Origin: Fodinicola feengrottensis | Lineage (GTDB): Bacteria; Actinomycetota; Actinomycetes; Mycobacteriales; HKI-0501 | Reading direction: 5' to 3' | NCBI RefSeq assembly: GCF_010993775.1 | Contig: NZ_WOTO01000024.1 | Location: 1-64,000 of the forward strand | Length of the DNA stretch: 64,000 bases | Part shown: piece by piece, positions 1-8,901 of the stretch | Layout of the letters: each line of letters starts with the position of its first letter | Position numbering within the stretch: position 1 is the stretch's first letter | The notes under the pieces: model-generated | The model's input: only the letters and a program-made list of their open reading frames with translations | The model's database searches: none | Told to the model about the DNA's origin: nothing | Program-made: the position numbers and the translations under genes

Positions 1-1
1 G

Positions 2-307
2 AGCACACCAGCCCGGTTCGACTGGCAGGCGGTGGTGGACGCCCAGCCGGACGTTGTTTTGTTGCTGCCATGCGGGTTTCCGCCGGAGCGTACGCTTGCC
101 GAGTTGTCGCTCCTCACCGACCGGCCCGGCTGGTTGGACCTGCCCGCCGTCCGGAACGGCCGAGTGTGGGTGCTGGACGGACCCGCCTACTTCAACCGGC
201 CCGGACCTCGCGTCGTGCGCGGGGCCGAGGTGCTGGCGCACGTCCTGCACGGGATCGCGCTCGACCCACCGGTCACTGATTCCGAGGCGCTGCGGATCAG
301 GATGTGA
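2..307 (+). CDS. ABC transporter substrate-binding protein, C-terminal fragment (BtuF/FecB-like)
   Basis: The gene enters from the left edge, so only about 101 C-terminal residues are visible. The reading frame is open from base 2. The run '[14 protein letters not shown]', then '[14 protein letters not shown]' and '[19 protein letters not shown]', is the C-terminal lobe signature of the helical-backbone binding proteins for cobalamin or ferric siderophores: a 'what is seen in the site' strand followed by the R-P-G-P-R helix. In this family the protein captures a metal complex outside the membrane for an importer. No transporter subunits are visible here, so the ligand is not determined. It converges with the ABC exporter, overlapping by about 10 bp. 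Confidence 0.7.
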   Translation, partial: STPARFDWQAVVDAQPDVVLLLPCGFPPERTLAELSLLTDRPGWLDLPAVRNGRVWVLDGPAYFNRPGPRVVRGAEVLAHVLHGIALDPPVTDSEALRIRM

Positions 308-2089
308 GTTGGCGAGCCGCCAGCTCCGCGTACCGGCCGCCGAGTGCCTGCAACTCGGTGTGGGTGCCGCGTTCGACGATCTCGCCGGCTTCCAACACCA
401 GGATCTGCTCCGCGGTTTCCACTGTGGACAGTCGGTGTGCGATGGCGATCGTCGTACGGCCGCGGGAAAGCTCGTCCAGTGCTTGCTGGACGGCTCGCTC
501 GTCTTGTTGTCCAGGGCGCTGGTCGCCTCGTCGAGAATGAGCACGGGTGGGTTGCGCAGCAGGACCCTGGCGATCGCGATGCGCTGTCTTTCCCCGCCGG
601 AGAACCGATAACCGCGCTCGCCGACGATCGTTTCGTACCCATCGGGCAGCGACGCGATCAGGTCGTGAATGTGCGCGGCCTGAGTCGCCCGCTCGATGTC
701 CTCATCGGTCGCATCCGGTTGGGCGAATCGCAGATTCTCCCTGATGGAAGTGTGCAGAAGCATGGTCTCCTGGGCGACCAGGCCGACCGAGTCGGCGAGC
801 GAGTCCAGTGTGACATCCTTGATGTCGACGCCATCGATGCGTACGGATCCTTCCGCTGGCTCATAAAGTCTGGCCACCAGATAGGCGAGAGTCGTCTTGC
901 CCGAGCCGGTGGCACCGACGATCGCGGTGGTGGTGCCGGCGGGGATCCTCGCCGACACGTTTTTCAGTGTCCAGGCGGCATCGGGCTCGTACCGGAACGA
1001 GATGTCCCGCAGCTCCACATCGCCGCTGGCCACCGCCAGTTTGGTGGCGCTTGGCCGGTCGGCGATCTCGATCGGCAAATCCAGAACTTCGAAGACCCGG
1101 CCGAAAAGCGCCAGCGAGGTGGAGACATTCGCGCCAACGGCCTGCAAAGTGCTCGCCGGCGACACGAACCTGTTGGTCATGCTGGTGAAAGCGACCACCG
1201 TGCCGAGCGAAATGGTGGTCGCCGCGCCGTGCGCGAACTCCACGCCGGCGAGCCAGTAAACCAGCGCCGGGATGATGGTCAGGCTCATGCCGCGGGTCGC
1301 GCCGCGCCACCGGCCGGCCATGGTGGCCTGCACCTCCAGGTCGGAGATCTGCCGGGACTCGGCCGCGAACCGGTCCGCCAGCGCCTGCCGCTGGCCCATC
1401 GTTTTGGCCAGCAGCACCCCGGAAACCGAGATGGACTCGGAGATCAGCGTGGTCATCGCGGCGAACCGGTGCGCCCGGCCGCGGATCAGCTTGCGCCGCT
1501 CCCGGCCCACCCGCAGCGTGATGAGCAAAAAAAGCGGCACCACCAGCAGGGCGAGCAGCGCCAATCGCCAATCCAGCACGAAAAGGGCGACCGCGACCGC
1601 GATCGCGGTGGTGCCGCTCTGCACCGCGGAGGTGGCCGTCGTGGTGATGACGTTGTTGATGCCGCCGATGTCGTTGGCGATCCGGGACTGGATCTCGCCG
1701 GTCCGGGTACGCGTGAAGAAGGCCAGCGAAAGGCGCTGGAGGTGCTCGTAAACCGAGACGCGTACGTCGTGCATGACTTTCTGCCCGACGGTGTTGGAGA
1801 GCCGGGTGGTGGCCACGCCGAGCGCGCCGCTGGTCACCGACGCCACGATCATGCCGCCGGCGAACAGGCTGACCAGGGCGAGGTCGCGGGCCGGCAGCGC
1901 CCGGTCCAGGATCTCCCGGAGCAGGAACGGCGACGCGATGCCGGCCAGCGCCTGCAGCACCACCACCAGCACCAACAGGACCATCTGGGGCACACATATG
2001 GCCGGAAGAGCAACAGGATCCGCCGCAGCGGGACCTGTGTGGTCCTTCTCGTCGTCCTTCTGCTCGGCGCGCAGGACCGCCGTCGTCAT
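298..2089 (-). CDS. ABC exporter, fused permease/ATPase (frameshifted in this sequence)
   Basis: About 597 residues once two or three shifts are repaired (near 1995-2035 and near 497). The N-terminal half is a six-helix exporter domain with coupling-helix-like segments ('[16 protein letters not shown]', '[14 protein letters not shown]'). The C-terminal ATPase has Walker A 'GATGSGKTT' at about residue 385, Q-loop 'VAQET', signature 'FSGGERQR', Walker B '[12 protein letters not shown]' and H-loop 'IAHRLST'. This is a half-transporter of the lipid/multidrug exporter type, working as a homodimer in the membrane. Its ATG overlaps the stop of the upstream MarR gene (ATGA), so the two are co-transcribed and probably translationally coupled; MarR likely represses the pair. 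Substrate unknown. Confidence 0.85.
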
Positions 2090-2535
2090 GACGCCTGCCG
2101 CAGCGACATGGCCGCCGTGCTGTCCGCGAGCCGCTCCAGCAGCGGCGCCGCGATCCGCAGCAGGGCGATCTCGGTCTCGTTGAGCTCCGCACTCATTGTC
2201 ATCGCCAGCCACGCCTCTCGTTGCGCGATATCCCGCCTCAGCACCGCAGCTCCAGCTTCGGTGAGGCGTACGACAGTTCTGCGCCGGTCGTGCTCGCTCG
2301 TCTCCCGGTTGATCAAGCCGTCCTCCTCCAACGCGGCGAGGATCCGGGTCAGCGCCTGCGGCTGCAGTCGCTCGGCGGCGGCCAGCTCGCCCACAGTCAG
2401 CGGCCCGCGAACAGCCAGTTGGCCCATCGCGCTGATCTTCGACGGGCTGACCGAGCGGTCCGGTCGCTCCCGCCGCAACCGCTTGGCCAACTTGCCAGTG
2501 GCCCGCCGGACCGCCGTCACCGTTTCCGCATCCAT
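2086..2535 (-). CDS. MarR family transcriptional regulator
   Basis: Intact 149-residue protein of normal MarR length. A winged helix-turn-helix covers roughly residues 35-100: 'GPLTVGELAAAERLQPQALT' gives the recognition helix region and 'DRRRTVVRLTEAG' the wing with the family's D-x-R-x-x-x-V-x-L-T pattern. Such proteins bind palindromic operators as dimers and release DNA on binding small phenolic or lipophilic ligands. It is the first gene of a two-gene operon with the ABC exporter, so autorepression together with control of the exporter is the natural inference. The 25-bp inverted repeat just upstream (2567-2623) lies where an operator or promoter should be. Confidence 0.9.
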   Translation of the reverse strand: MDAETVTAVRRATGKLAKRLRRERPDRSVSPSKISAMGQLAVRGPLTVGELAAAERLQPQALTRILAALEEDGLINRETSEHDRRRTVVRLTEAGAAVLRRDIAQREAWLAMTMSAELNETEIALLRIAAPLLERLADSTAAMSLRQAS

Positions 2536-2566
2536 AAGTAGCAGCTTACAAACTCCCGCAACTCAT

Positions 2567-2623
2567 TTGGCCGCATCGACGCGATGCGTGCATCCAGCGC
2601 ACGCATCGCGTCGATGCGGCCAA
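2567..2623. repeat. Perfect 25-bp inverted repeat, hairpin family C, copy 1
   Basis: Arms 2567-2591 and 2599-2623 are exact reverse complements with a 7-base loop (ATCCAGC). The inner part GATGCGTGC / GCACGCATC is shared with the hairpin at 8834-8886, while outer bases differ but remain paired in both. It lies between the divergent MarR and ABC-F genes, 32 bp from the MarR start. There is no T tract, so a simple terminator is unlikely. Confidence 0.85.
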
Positions 2624-2683
2624 GAAAGTAGTAAGTAGGTGGTAAGTAAATGCGCGTACGCGTGCGTGAGGCAGGATTGAGGG

Positions 2684-4475
2684 GTGGCTAACCTCGTCAA
2701 CCTGGAGCGCGTCGGCAAGACCTACGGCACCACGGTGCCCCTCGACGGCGTCTCGCTCGGCATCGCGGCCGGGGGACCGGGTCGGCGTCGTCGGCCTGAA
2801 CGGTGCCGGCAAGTCGACCCTGCTGCGGATGGTGACCGGCGCCGAGCCGCCGGACTCCGGCCGGGCGTCCCAGCGCGGCGGGCTGCGACTGGGCAACCTC
2901 GACCAGCAGTTGGTGCTTCCGAAGGGCGTCACCGTCAGAGACGTCGTGCTGGGCAACGCCTGGCTGTCCGACGACCTCGGCGCCGAACACGAGTGGGCGT
3001 CGGACGCGCGCGTACGGGAGATTCTCGACGGCCTCGGGCTGGACCGGATCGGCTTGGACACGGTCGTCGACCCGCTGTCCGGTGGCGAGCGCCGCCGGGT
3101 CGGCCTGGCCGCGTTGCTCGTACGAGACCTCGATCTGCTGGTTCTCGACGAGCCGACGAACCACCTGGACGTTGAGGGTGTCGCGTGGCTGGCCGGGCAT
3201 CTGAACGCGCGCGCCAAGATCGCGGTCCTGGTCGTCACACACGACCGGTGGTTCCTCGACGAGGTGTGTACGACCACGTGGGAAGTGGTCGACGCGAACG
3301 TGCAGAGCTACGAGGGTGGCTACTCTCGGCGTGGGTGCTGGCGCGGGCCGAGCGGGCCCGGCAGTCGGCGGCGTCCGAGGCGCGGCGGCAGAACCTGATG
3401 CGCAAGGAGCTGGCGTGGCTGCGACGCGGTCCGCCGGCTCGTACGAGCAAGCCGAAGTTCCGGATCGACGCGGCCAACGCGCTGGATCGCCGACGAGCCG
3501 CCGGTTCGGGACACCGTTGAGCTGCGCCGGTTCGCGACCGCGCGGCTGGGGCGCAGCGTGTACGACGCCGAGCACCTGCGGCTGGCCACGCCCGAAGGCC
3601 GTGAGCTGCTCGGCGACACGACCTGGCGGATCGGCCCTGGCGACCGCGTCGCCGTCCTTGGTCCGAACGGTTCCGGCAAGACGACGCTGCTGCGTACGCT
3701 CGCCGGCCAGCGCGAGCCCGATGGCGGCACCGTCGAGGTCGGCAAGACGGTGAAGGTCGCGTACCTGTCGCAGGAAGCCGTCGAGTTGCCCAACCACCTG
3801 CGCGTCTTGGAGGCGATCCAGGAGGTCGCCGGCCGGCTGCAGGTCGGCAAGCGGGAGATGACCGCCGGTCAGCTGGCGGAGCTCTTCGGCTTCGGCTCGT
3901 CGTCGCAGTGGACCCCGGTTGGTGACCTTTCCGGTGGTCAGCGCCGCCGGTTGCAGCTGCTCCGGCTGCTGATGGGCGAGCCGAACGTGCTGCTCCTGGA
4001 CGAGCCGACCAACGACCTCGACACCGACACGCTGGCTGGCCTGGAGGATTTGCTCGACTCTTGGCCGGGCACGCTGATTGTGGTCAGCCACGACCGGTAT
4101 CTGATCGAGCGAGTCTGCGAAACCGTGTACGCGCTGCTCGGCGACGGTCGGCTGACCATGCTGATCGGCGGCGTCGGGGAGTATGTCCAGCGTCGGGAGA
4201 AGATCGAGTCGGCCGCTGTCGCTCCCAGTTCGGTCGCTTCTGTCAGTGGCAAGTCGGCCGGTGAGCAGCGGGCCGCCCGCAAGGAACTGTCGCGGCTAGA
4301 GCGCGATCTGTCCAAGCTCGCCGAGTCGGAGAAACGCCTGCTCGCCGACCTGGCCGCCAACGCCACCGACCACGAGAAGGTCAGCGAACTGGACGCGAAG
4401 CTCCGGGACGTACGAGCGCAGGTCGAGGCCGCCGAGGAACGCTGGCTCGCCCTCGGCGAGCAAATCGAAGGCTGA
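2684..4475 (+). CDS. ABC-F family ATPase (Uup/EttA-like), frameshifted in this sequence
   Basis: About 597 residues with two ABC cassettes and no membrane domain, the ABC-F layout of ribosome-associated ATPases that relieve stalled translation or protect against antibiotics. First cassette: Walker A 'GLNGAGKST', signature 'LSGGERRR', Walker B 'LLVLDEPTNHLD'. Second cassette: 'GPNGSGKTT', 'LSGGQRRR', 'VLLLDEPTNDLD'. The last 80 residues are a charged heptad-like segment, the coiled-coil tail of Uup proteins. Reading needs frame changes near 2773 (in a G run), 3330 and 3490; motifs on both sides are intact, so sequence error is likelier than decay. Start is GTG at 2684. Confidence 0.88.
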
Positions 4476-4490
4476 CCCGCCGCCCCCGCC

Positions 4491-4908
4491 AAAACTGTCG
4501 CCCCCGACCGGAAGACTCGGATTCGGGGGCGGCATTTTTCGTCGCCAAAGAAGCCGCCCCCGAATCGAGTCTTCGCCGCGGGTGTGACGTTTCCGCCGGC
4601 CAGGCCTTTGAGCTGTTGGGGCGGCGTCGAGTGCGGTACAAAATCCCGCAGTCGACGCCGAGTGCGGGATAAAGTCCGCCACTCGACGCTGACCGACCAC
4701 TCCCGGAAAGTCCGCCACGCCCCGTTGCTTGCAGTACGCCTGGGTCCACCGAGCTTTGAAATCAGGCAAGCGACTGGCAGCCGGCAGCGTACGAGTGAGG
4801 GGCGCGAAAGTGTCAGGGCGATGCGGCAGGCTGGTTTCGGGGGCGGCTCGTACGGACGCCGAAAAGCCGCCCCCGAAGTCGAGTCTTCCCGGTGGGGACG
4901 ACAGTTTC
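4491..4908. repeat. Composite palindromic repeat, AAACTGTCG family (family A), in a 587-bp gene-free stretch
   Basis: The interval 4476-5062 has no convincing gene. Its outer arms, 4491-4539 and 4862-4908, are imperfect inverted copies about 47 bp long; each starts AAACTGTCG, runs through an AAGACTCG block and ends in CGGGGGCGGC. A third partial copy lies at 4551-4574 and another GGGGGCGGC arm at 4835-4848, so the region can fold into nested hairpins. Inside, 4625-4692 holds a second palindrome of the CGTCGAGTG type. The same AAACTGTCG termini recur at the elements near 43.5 and 56.5 kb. Confidence 0.75.
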
Positions 4909-5062
4909 AGGGGCCCGGCGACCGGCGGTGGTGTGATGTCGGCGCGGACTGGTGTGCCCGGTGCGGCGCGGGGGCGGGTCAGCGGATACCGTGATCCCTG
5001 AGGAAGTCCGACCGTACGTAGAAGGTCGGCGAGGGCATTGCCGCTGAGGGAGTGATGGATCG

Positions 5063-5548
5063 ATGTCCGAGCACGAGTCCGAGTTCCCGGTCGACCACCG
5101 GTTGGGTGCGGTCTATCGGGTCGGTGGCGGGCTGGTCGGCCTGGCGCTGGTGATCTTCGGCGTGATCGGGCTGGTCGAGAAGCTGCCGCTGTTCGCGCTG
5201 GTCGGGCAGCGGGTGTTGGGCCTGCCGTCCAACGGGCTGCTCTCGATCATCTCGGTGGTGATCGGCGCACTGCTGTTGATCTCCGCGCTGATCGGCCGCA
5301 ACTTGGCGCCGGTCGCGAACGTGACCTTCGGCATCCTGTTCCTGCTCAGCGGGCTGATCAACATTTGCCTGCTGCGGACCCAGCTGAACTATTTCGGCTT
5401 CCAGATGGAAAAAAACGTCATCTTCAGCTTCGTGGTCGGCTTGATCCTGCTGACCTTCGGCTTCTACGGCCGGGTGTCGAGCAGGGTCCGGGACGCCGCC
5501 CGGACCCCGCCCGAATCCGTGCAAGAAGCCGAGTCAGCTCAGGCCTGA
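5063..5548 (+). CDS. DUF4383 family four-helix membrane protein
   Basis: Intact 161-residue integral membrane protein. Four hydrophobic segments can be seen at about residues 22-42, 65-83, 88-108 and 117-138. 'HRLGAVYRVGGGLVGLALVIFG' opens the conserved N-terminal part and 'PVANVTFGILFLLSGLINI' the third helix with its small-residue pattern, both features of the DUF4383 family, whose function is unknown. The tail after the last helix is polar and cytoplasmic by the positive-inside rule. GGAG lies 12-15 bases before the ATG. It stands alone between the repeat region and a convergent esterase gene. Confidence 0.75.
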   Translation: MSEHESEFPVDHRLGAVYRVGGGLVGLALVIFGVIGLVEKLPLFALVGQRVLGLPSNGLLSIISVVIGALLLISALIGRNLAPVANVTFGILFLLSGLINICLLRTQLNYFGFQMEKNVIFSFVVGLILLTFGFYGRVSSRVRDAARTPPESVQEAESAQA

Positions 5549-5557
5549 GCAGAGCTG

Positions 5558-6583
5558 CTAAGGGGCGAGCCGCTCCGCGAGCCACCCGAGCGCCATCGGA
5601 TAGCGGTAGTCGATGCGCATGTGGGTGCCCTCGAAGAGCTCGAAATGTACGACCTCGTCACGTACCCCTACGTCGGTCAGCGCGTCCCGGAACGCCAGCG
5701 AGCCCAGGTCGAGCGCGAACTCGTCGTTCTTGCCCGCGTCGATCCATATCGCCTTCAGCCCGCGAAGCGCGTCGGCGTATTTGGGTGCCATCAGCACCGG
5801 ATCCCAGTCCAGCCACCGCTGCCACAGCTCCGGGATCAGCTCACCGCTGTGCGCCTTGAAAGGCAGCTGCGGCTTCCCGTCCTCAGACGCGGAGAAGGCG
5901 GCTGAGCAGCCGAGCGTCACCAGCAGCGGGATGTCGGCCGGTTTGGTGAACGGCGGCCGGCTCTGGAAATCCGCCCACCACTGGAAAATGTCGCCGTCGT
6001 AGTCGCGCAGGCTGCGGACCGCGCCAATGAACTCCGGAATGTACGACACCTCGTACAAGCTGTCGCCGGCATGGGTCGCGAGCGCACCGAAAAGGTCCGG
6101 CCGCAACATCGGCGTGATCATCGCGCCGAAGCCGCCGGACGACTTCCCGGCGATGCCGCGGTGCGCGGGATCGGCCAGCGTCCGGTAGTGGGCGTCCACA
6201 TAGGACACGACTTCTTCGCATAGGTACGAGTGATATTTGCCGGTGCCGGGGGAGTCCACGAACTGGCTGCCGCCGTACGCGGTCCAGGCGTCCACGAAGA
6301 CCACGACCATCGGCGGTGCCCCGTCGACGAAAAGCCGGTCAACCATCTCCGGATAGGGCTGGCTGTACGGGTTTCGGTTCTCCCACATCCCCAGATGGCC
6401 GGTGTAGCCCTGAATCACGTACACCGCCGGATAGCGCCGGTCGGTGTCCGCGTCGTAGCCGGGCGGTGTGTAGACCCACAGCGGACGCTCGGCCGGGTCG
6501 CCGAGAGGGTTGTCGCGCAGCAGTTCGCTGGTGATCGTCCGCTTGTCGAGCCGGCCGGCGAGTTCGGCTGACCATGGCAGCAT
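5558..6583 (-). CDS. Alpha/beta-hydrolase esterase (esterase D / enterochelin-esterase-like)
   Basis: Intact 341 residues. The fold follows the esterase D/IroE group: an N-terminal strand 'RPLWVYTPPGYD', 'YPAVYVIQGYTGH' forming the oxyanion region, nucleophile elbow 'GIAGKSSGGFGA' with the serine near residue 150, a late acid in 'IWIDAGKNDEFALD', and the catalytic histidine in 'FEGTHMRIDYRY' near residue 320. Relatives cleave small acyl esters, mycolyl-type esters or trilactone siderophores. There is no signal peptide, so it acts in the cytoplasm. The substrate cannot be told from sequence. It is transcribed alone, divergent from the nitronate monooxygenase. Confidence 0.85.
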   Translation of the reverse strand: MLPWSAELAGRLDKRTITSELLRDNPLGDPAERPLWVYTPPGYDADTDRRYPAVYVIQGYTGHLGMWENRNPYSQPYPEMVDRLFVDGAPPMVVVFVDAWTAYGGSQFVDSPGTGKYHSYLCEEVVSYVDAHYRTLADPAHRGIAGKSSGGFGAMITPMLRPDLFGALATHAGDSLYEVSYIPEFIGAVRSLRDYDGDIFQWWADFQSRPPFTKPADIPLLVTLGCSAAFSASEDGKPQLPFKAHSGELIPELWQRWLDWDPVLMAPKYADALRGLKAIWIDAGKNDEFALDLGSLAFRDALTDVGVRDEVVHFELFEGTHMRIDYRYPMALGWLAERLAP

Positions 6584-6632
6584 TTGCGGCTCCTTATAGC
6601 GTTCGTACGGGAGAACGCGCTAGAAAGTGGGC

Positions 6633-7616
6633 ATGATCGCCACCGAACTTACCCGCCGGCTCGGACTGCGACTGCCGATCATCGGCGCACCGATGGCCGG
6701 TCCCGGGCTCGGCGCGCTGACCCGCGCGGTGAGCGCCGCCGGTGGGCTCGGCATGCTGGGCGTCTCGAACCGCTCGGACGCCGCGTTCGTACGCGAGGAG
6801 GCGGCGATCGCGGCGGCCGGCGGCTCGCCGTTCGGGATCGGCCTGCAGCTGTGGGCGATGGACGGCCAGCCGGGCCTGTTCGACGAGGTCTGCGCCTCGG
6901 GAGCTGCCCTGGTGGCGGTCTCCTTCGGCGATCCCGTGTCGTACGTCAGGCCGCTGCACGAGGCGGGCGCGCTGGTCGCCTCGCAGGGTGAGTACGGCCG
7001 CCGCCGAAGCCGTCGCGGCCGCGCGTGCCGGCGTCGACGTGGTGATCGCGCAGGGCGCTGACGCGGGTGGGCACAGCGGTGCGGTCATCGGCACGTTGCC
7101 GCGCTGCTCCAGACGGTTCTGGAGGCGCTCGAGGGCAGCTCGGCAATGGTGGTGGCGGCCGGCGGGATCGGCACCGGCCGCGGCCTCGCCGCCGTGCTGG
7201 CCGCCGGTGCGCAGGCCGGCTTGGTCGGCACCCGGCTGTTGGCCGCCACCGAGGCCGCCGGCAAGCCTTCGGCGAAGCGGAAAGTGATCGAGGCTGACGC
7301 CGAGGACACCGTCCTGACCAGGGTTTTCGACATTGGCGCCGGCCTCGCGTGGCCGTCTCGCTATCCCGGCCGGGCGTTGCGCAACGACTTCGCCGACCGC
7401 TGGCACGGGCACGAGGAAGCGCTCTCAGTCGACCAGGCCGAGGCACGTACGACTCTCGCGCAGGCCGCTCGCGACGGCGACTACTCGCAGGCCGTCATCT
7501 ACGCCAGCTCGGCGGCCGAGTTCGTCCGGGCCGAGCAGCCGGTCGCGGAGATCCTCGACCAGCTGGCCGCCGACGCCGAACACCACTTGGCCGCGGTCCG
7601 GGACTTGCTCGCCTAA
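6633..7616 (+). CDS. Nitronate monooxygenase (2-nitropropane dioxygenase family), frameshifted
   Basis: About 328 residues, the usual size. N-terminal 'LRLPIIGAPMAGPG' is the FMN-barrel entry strand; 'GADAGGHSG' is the glycine-rich segment with the family's active-site histidine; 'VVAAGGIGTGRGLAAVLAAGAQ' is the phosphate-binding end of the barrel. Known members oxidise alkyl nitronates such as propionate-3-nitronate with FMN and oxygen. The frame must change near 6985 and near 7100 to join the three parts; the rest is conserved, so I treat it as one functional gene. ATG at 6633 chosen over GTG 6627. Divergent from the esterase, upstream of the epoxide hydrolase promoter. Confidence 0.85.
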
Positions 7617-7632
7617 GCCGGCTGGCTAGTCG

Positions 7633-7661
7633 TTGGACGTCCCAATGACCAGTGTTATTGT
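7633..7661 (+). promoter_or_regulatory. Predicted sigma-70-type promoter of the epoxide hydrolase
   Basis: A -35 box TTGGAC (7633-7638), a 17-base spacer and a -10 box TATTGT (7656-7661). The first operator palindrome begins at the end of the -10 box, so a bound repressor would block RNA polymerase. Confidence 0.5.
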
Positions 7662-7690
7662 TGGTGGCACCAACATTGGTGATACCAACG
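7660..7690. promoter_or_regulatory. Tandem palindromic operators TTGGTR-N-YACCAA
   Basis: Two adjacent 15-base palindromes, GTTGGTGGCACCAAC (7660-7674) and ATTGGTGATACCAAC (7675-7689), lie between the -10 box and the start at 7703. The spacing is one and a half helical turns. They look like sites for a dimeric TetR- or MarR-type repressor. The nearest TetR gene in the window (9800-10456) has a different palindrome upstream of its own start, so the cognate regulator is not known. Confidence 0.6.
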
Positions 7691-7702
7691 ATAGGGTACG
7701 CG

Positions 7703-8824
7703 ATGAGTGACGACATTCGGCCGTACGAGCTGCACGTCCCACAGGAGCGGCTGGACGATCTGCGCGACCGGCTGGATCGGACCCGCTGGCCGGATCAGCC
7801 GCGGGAAGCGGCGGACGACGGCCTTCCGCTGGACTACGTGAAAGACCTGGTGGAGCGCTGGCGGGTGTCCTACGACTGGCGGGAAAAAGAGGCGGAGATC
7901 AACAAATTTCCGCAGTTCACCACCGAAATCGACGGCACCACGGTGCATTTCCTGCACGTACGCTCGGTCGAACCGGATGCGCTGCCGCTGATTCTGACCC
8001 ACGGCTGGCCGGGTTCGTTCCTGGAGTTCCTCGACGTGATCGGCCCGCTGACCGACCCGCGTTCGGATGGCGGCGATCCAGCGGACGCTTTCCACCTGGT
8101 CATCCCGTCGCTGCCGGGCTACGGACCAGCCGGCCCGCTGCCCGACCGGGGCTGGACCGTCGAGCGGATCGCGCGGACCTGGGTGACGCTGATGAGCCGG
8201 CTCGGCTATCACCGTTACGGAGCCCAAGGCGGTGACTGGGGATCGCCGATCTCTCGGGTGGTCGGTCACCTGGCGCCGGCCGAGGTGGTCGGCGTCCACC
8301 TGAACTACCTGCCGACCGTGCCAACCGGAGACCAGGCCGGATTTTCCTTGCTCGACGCGGAAAGAGTGGCAGCGGTACGGAAATTCCTCGCGAACCCGTC
8401 CGGGCACACCGTCCAGCAGGCGACCCGGCCACAGACTCTGAGCTACGCACTTGTGGACTCGCCGGTGGGGCAGTTGGCGTGGCTCGCCGACAAGATGGTC
8501 AGCTGGGCCGACCCGACCACCCCGATCGATGTCGACCGGATCCTCACCAACGTCTCGCTCTACTGGCTGACCGGCACCGGCGCGTCGTCGTCCCGGCTGC
8601 ATTTCGACAATACGGGCATCCGCGGCCTGCCGATCCCATGCCCGGTGCCGATCGGCGTCGCGGTCTTCCCGCGAGATCTGGTGCCGTCGATCCGGCCGCT
8701 CGCCGAACGCTCGTACAAGATCGCGCGCTGGACCGAGTTCGACCGCGGCGGCCACTTCGCCGCGCTGGAGGTGCCGGACCTGCTCACCGCCGACATCCGC
8801 GCCTTCTTCCGTGACCTACGGTAA
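7703..8824 (+). CDS. Epoxide hydrolase (EHN-type, alpha/beta-hydrolase)
   Basis: Intact, about 373 residues from ATG 7703. The N-terminal 'RPYELHVPQERLDDLRDRL' and 'RTRWPDQP' are the EHN lid domain of microsomal-type epoxide hydrolases. The catalytic domain shows the oxyanion motif 'HGWPGSFLEF', nucleophile aspartate in 'GAQGGDWGSP', and histidine in 'RGGHFAALEVPD'. It opens epoxides to diols via an alkyl-enzyme ester. An in-frame upstream ATG at 7652 would put the -10 box and operators inside the coding region, so 7703 is preferred. No membrane anchor is seen. Monocistronic, probably induced by a substrate acting through the tandem operators. Confidence 0.92.
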   Translation: MSDDIRPYELHVPQERLDDLRDRLDRTRWPDQPREAADDGLPLDYVKDLVERWRVSYDWREKEAEINKFPQFTTEIDGTTVHFLHVRSVEPDALPLILTHGWPGSFLEFLDVIGPLTDPRSDGGDPADAFHLVIPSLPGYGPAGPLPDRGWTVERIARTWVTLMSRLGYHRYGAQGGDWGSPISRVVGHLAPAEVVGVHLNYLPTVPTGDQAGFSLLDAERVAAVRKFLANPSGHTVQQATRPQTLSYALVDSPVGQLAWLADKMVSWADPTTPIDVDRILTNVSLYWLTGTGASSSRLHFDNTGIRGLPIPCPVPIGVAVFPRDLVPSIRPLAERSYKIARWTEFDRGGHFAALEVPDLLTADIRAFFRDLR

Positions 8825-8833
8825 CCCTGTGAC

Positions 8834-8886
8834 GTCCGCAACGCCCCGATGCGTGCGCCAGATGCACGCATCGGGGCGTTGCGGAC
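8834..8886. repeat. Perfect 23-bp inverted repeat, hairpin family C, copy 2
   Basis: Arms 8834-8856 and 8864-8886 are exact reverse complements with a 7-base loop (GCCAGAT). It lies between convergent genes ending at 8824 and 8902, so it could serve as a bidirectional terminator, although no T run follows. The core and several outer bases match the hairpin at 2567-2623; the outer bases that differ are compensated in the other arm. Confidence 0.85.
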
Positions 8887-8901
8887 AAAGCTTGGTGACG
8901 G

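Noticed and set aside
187-642. Separate minus-strand gene at the left end (151 codons)
   Set aside because: It is an out-of-frame reading of the ABC exporter ATPase domain; the correct frame gives Walker B and H-loop motifs.
344-2638. 764-codon plus-strand open frame across the ABC exporter and MarR genes
   Set aside because: It is an artefact of high G+C opposite real genes; its product is rich in Arg, Gly and His and matches no family, while the minus strand has all ABC and MarR motifs.
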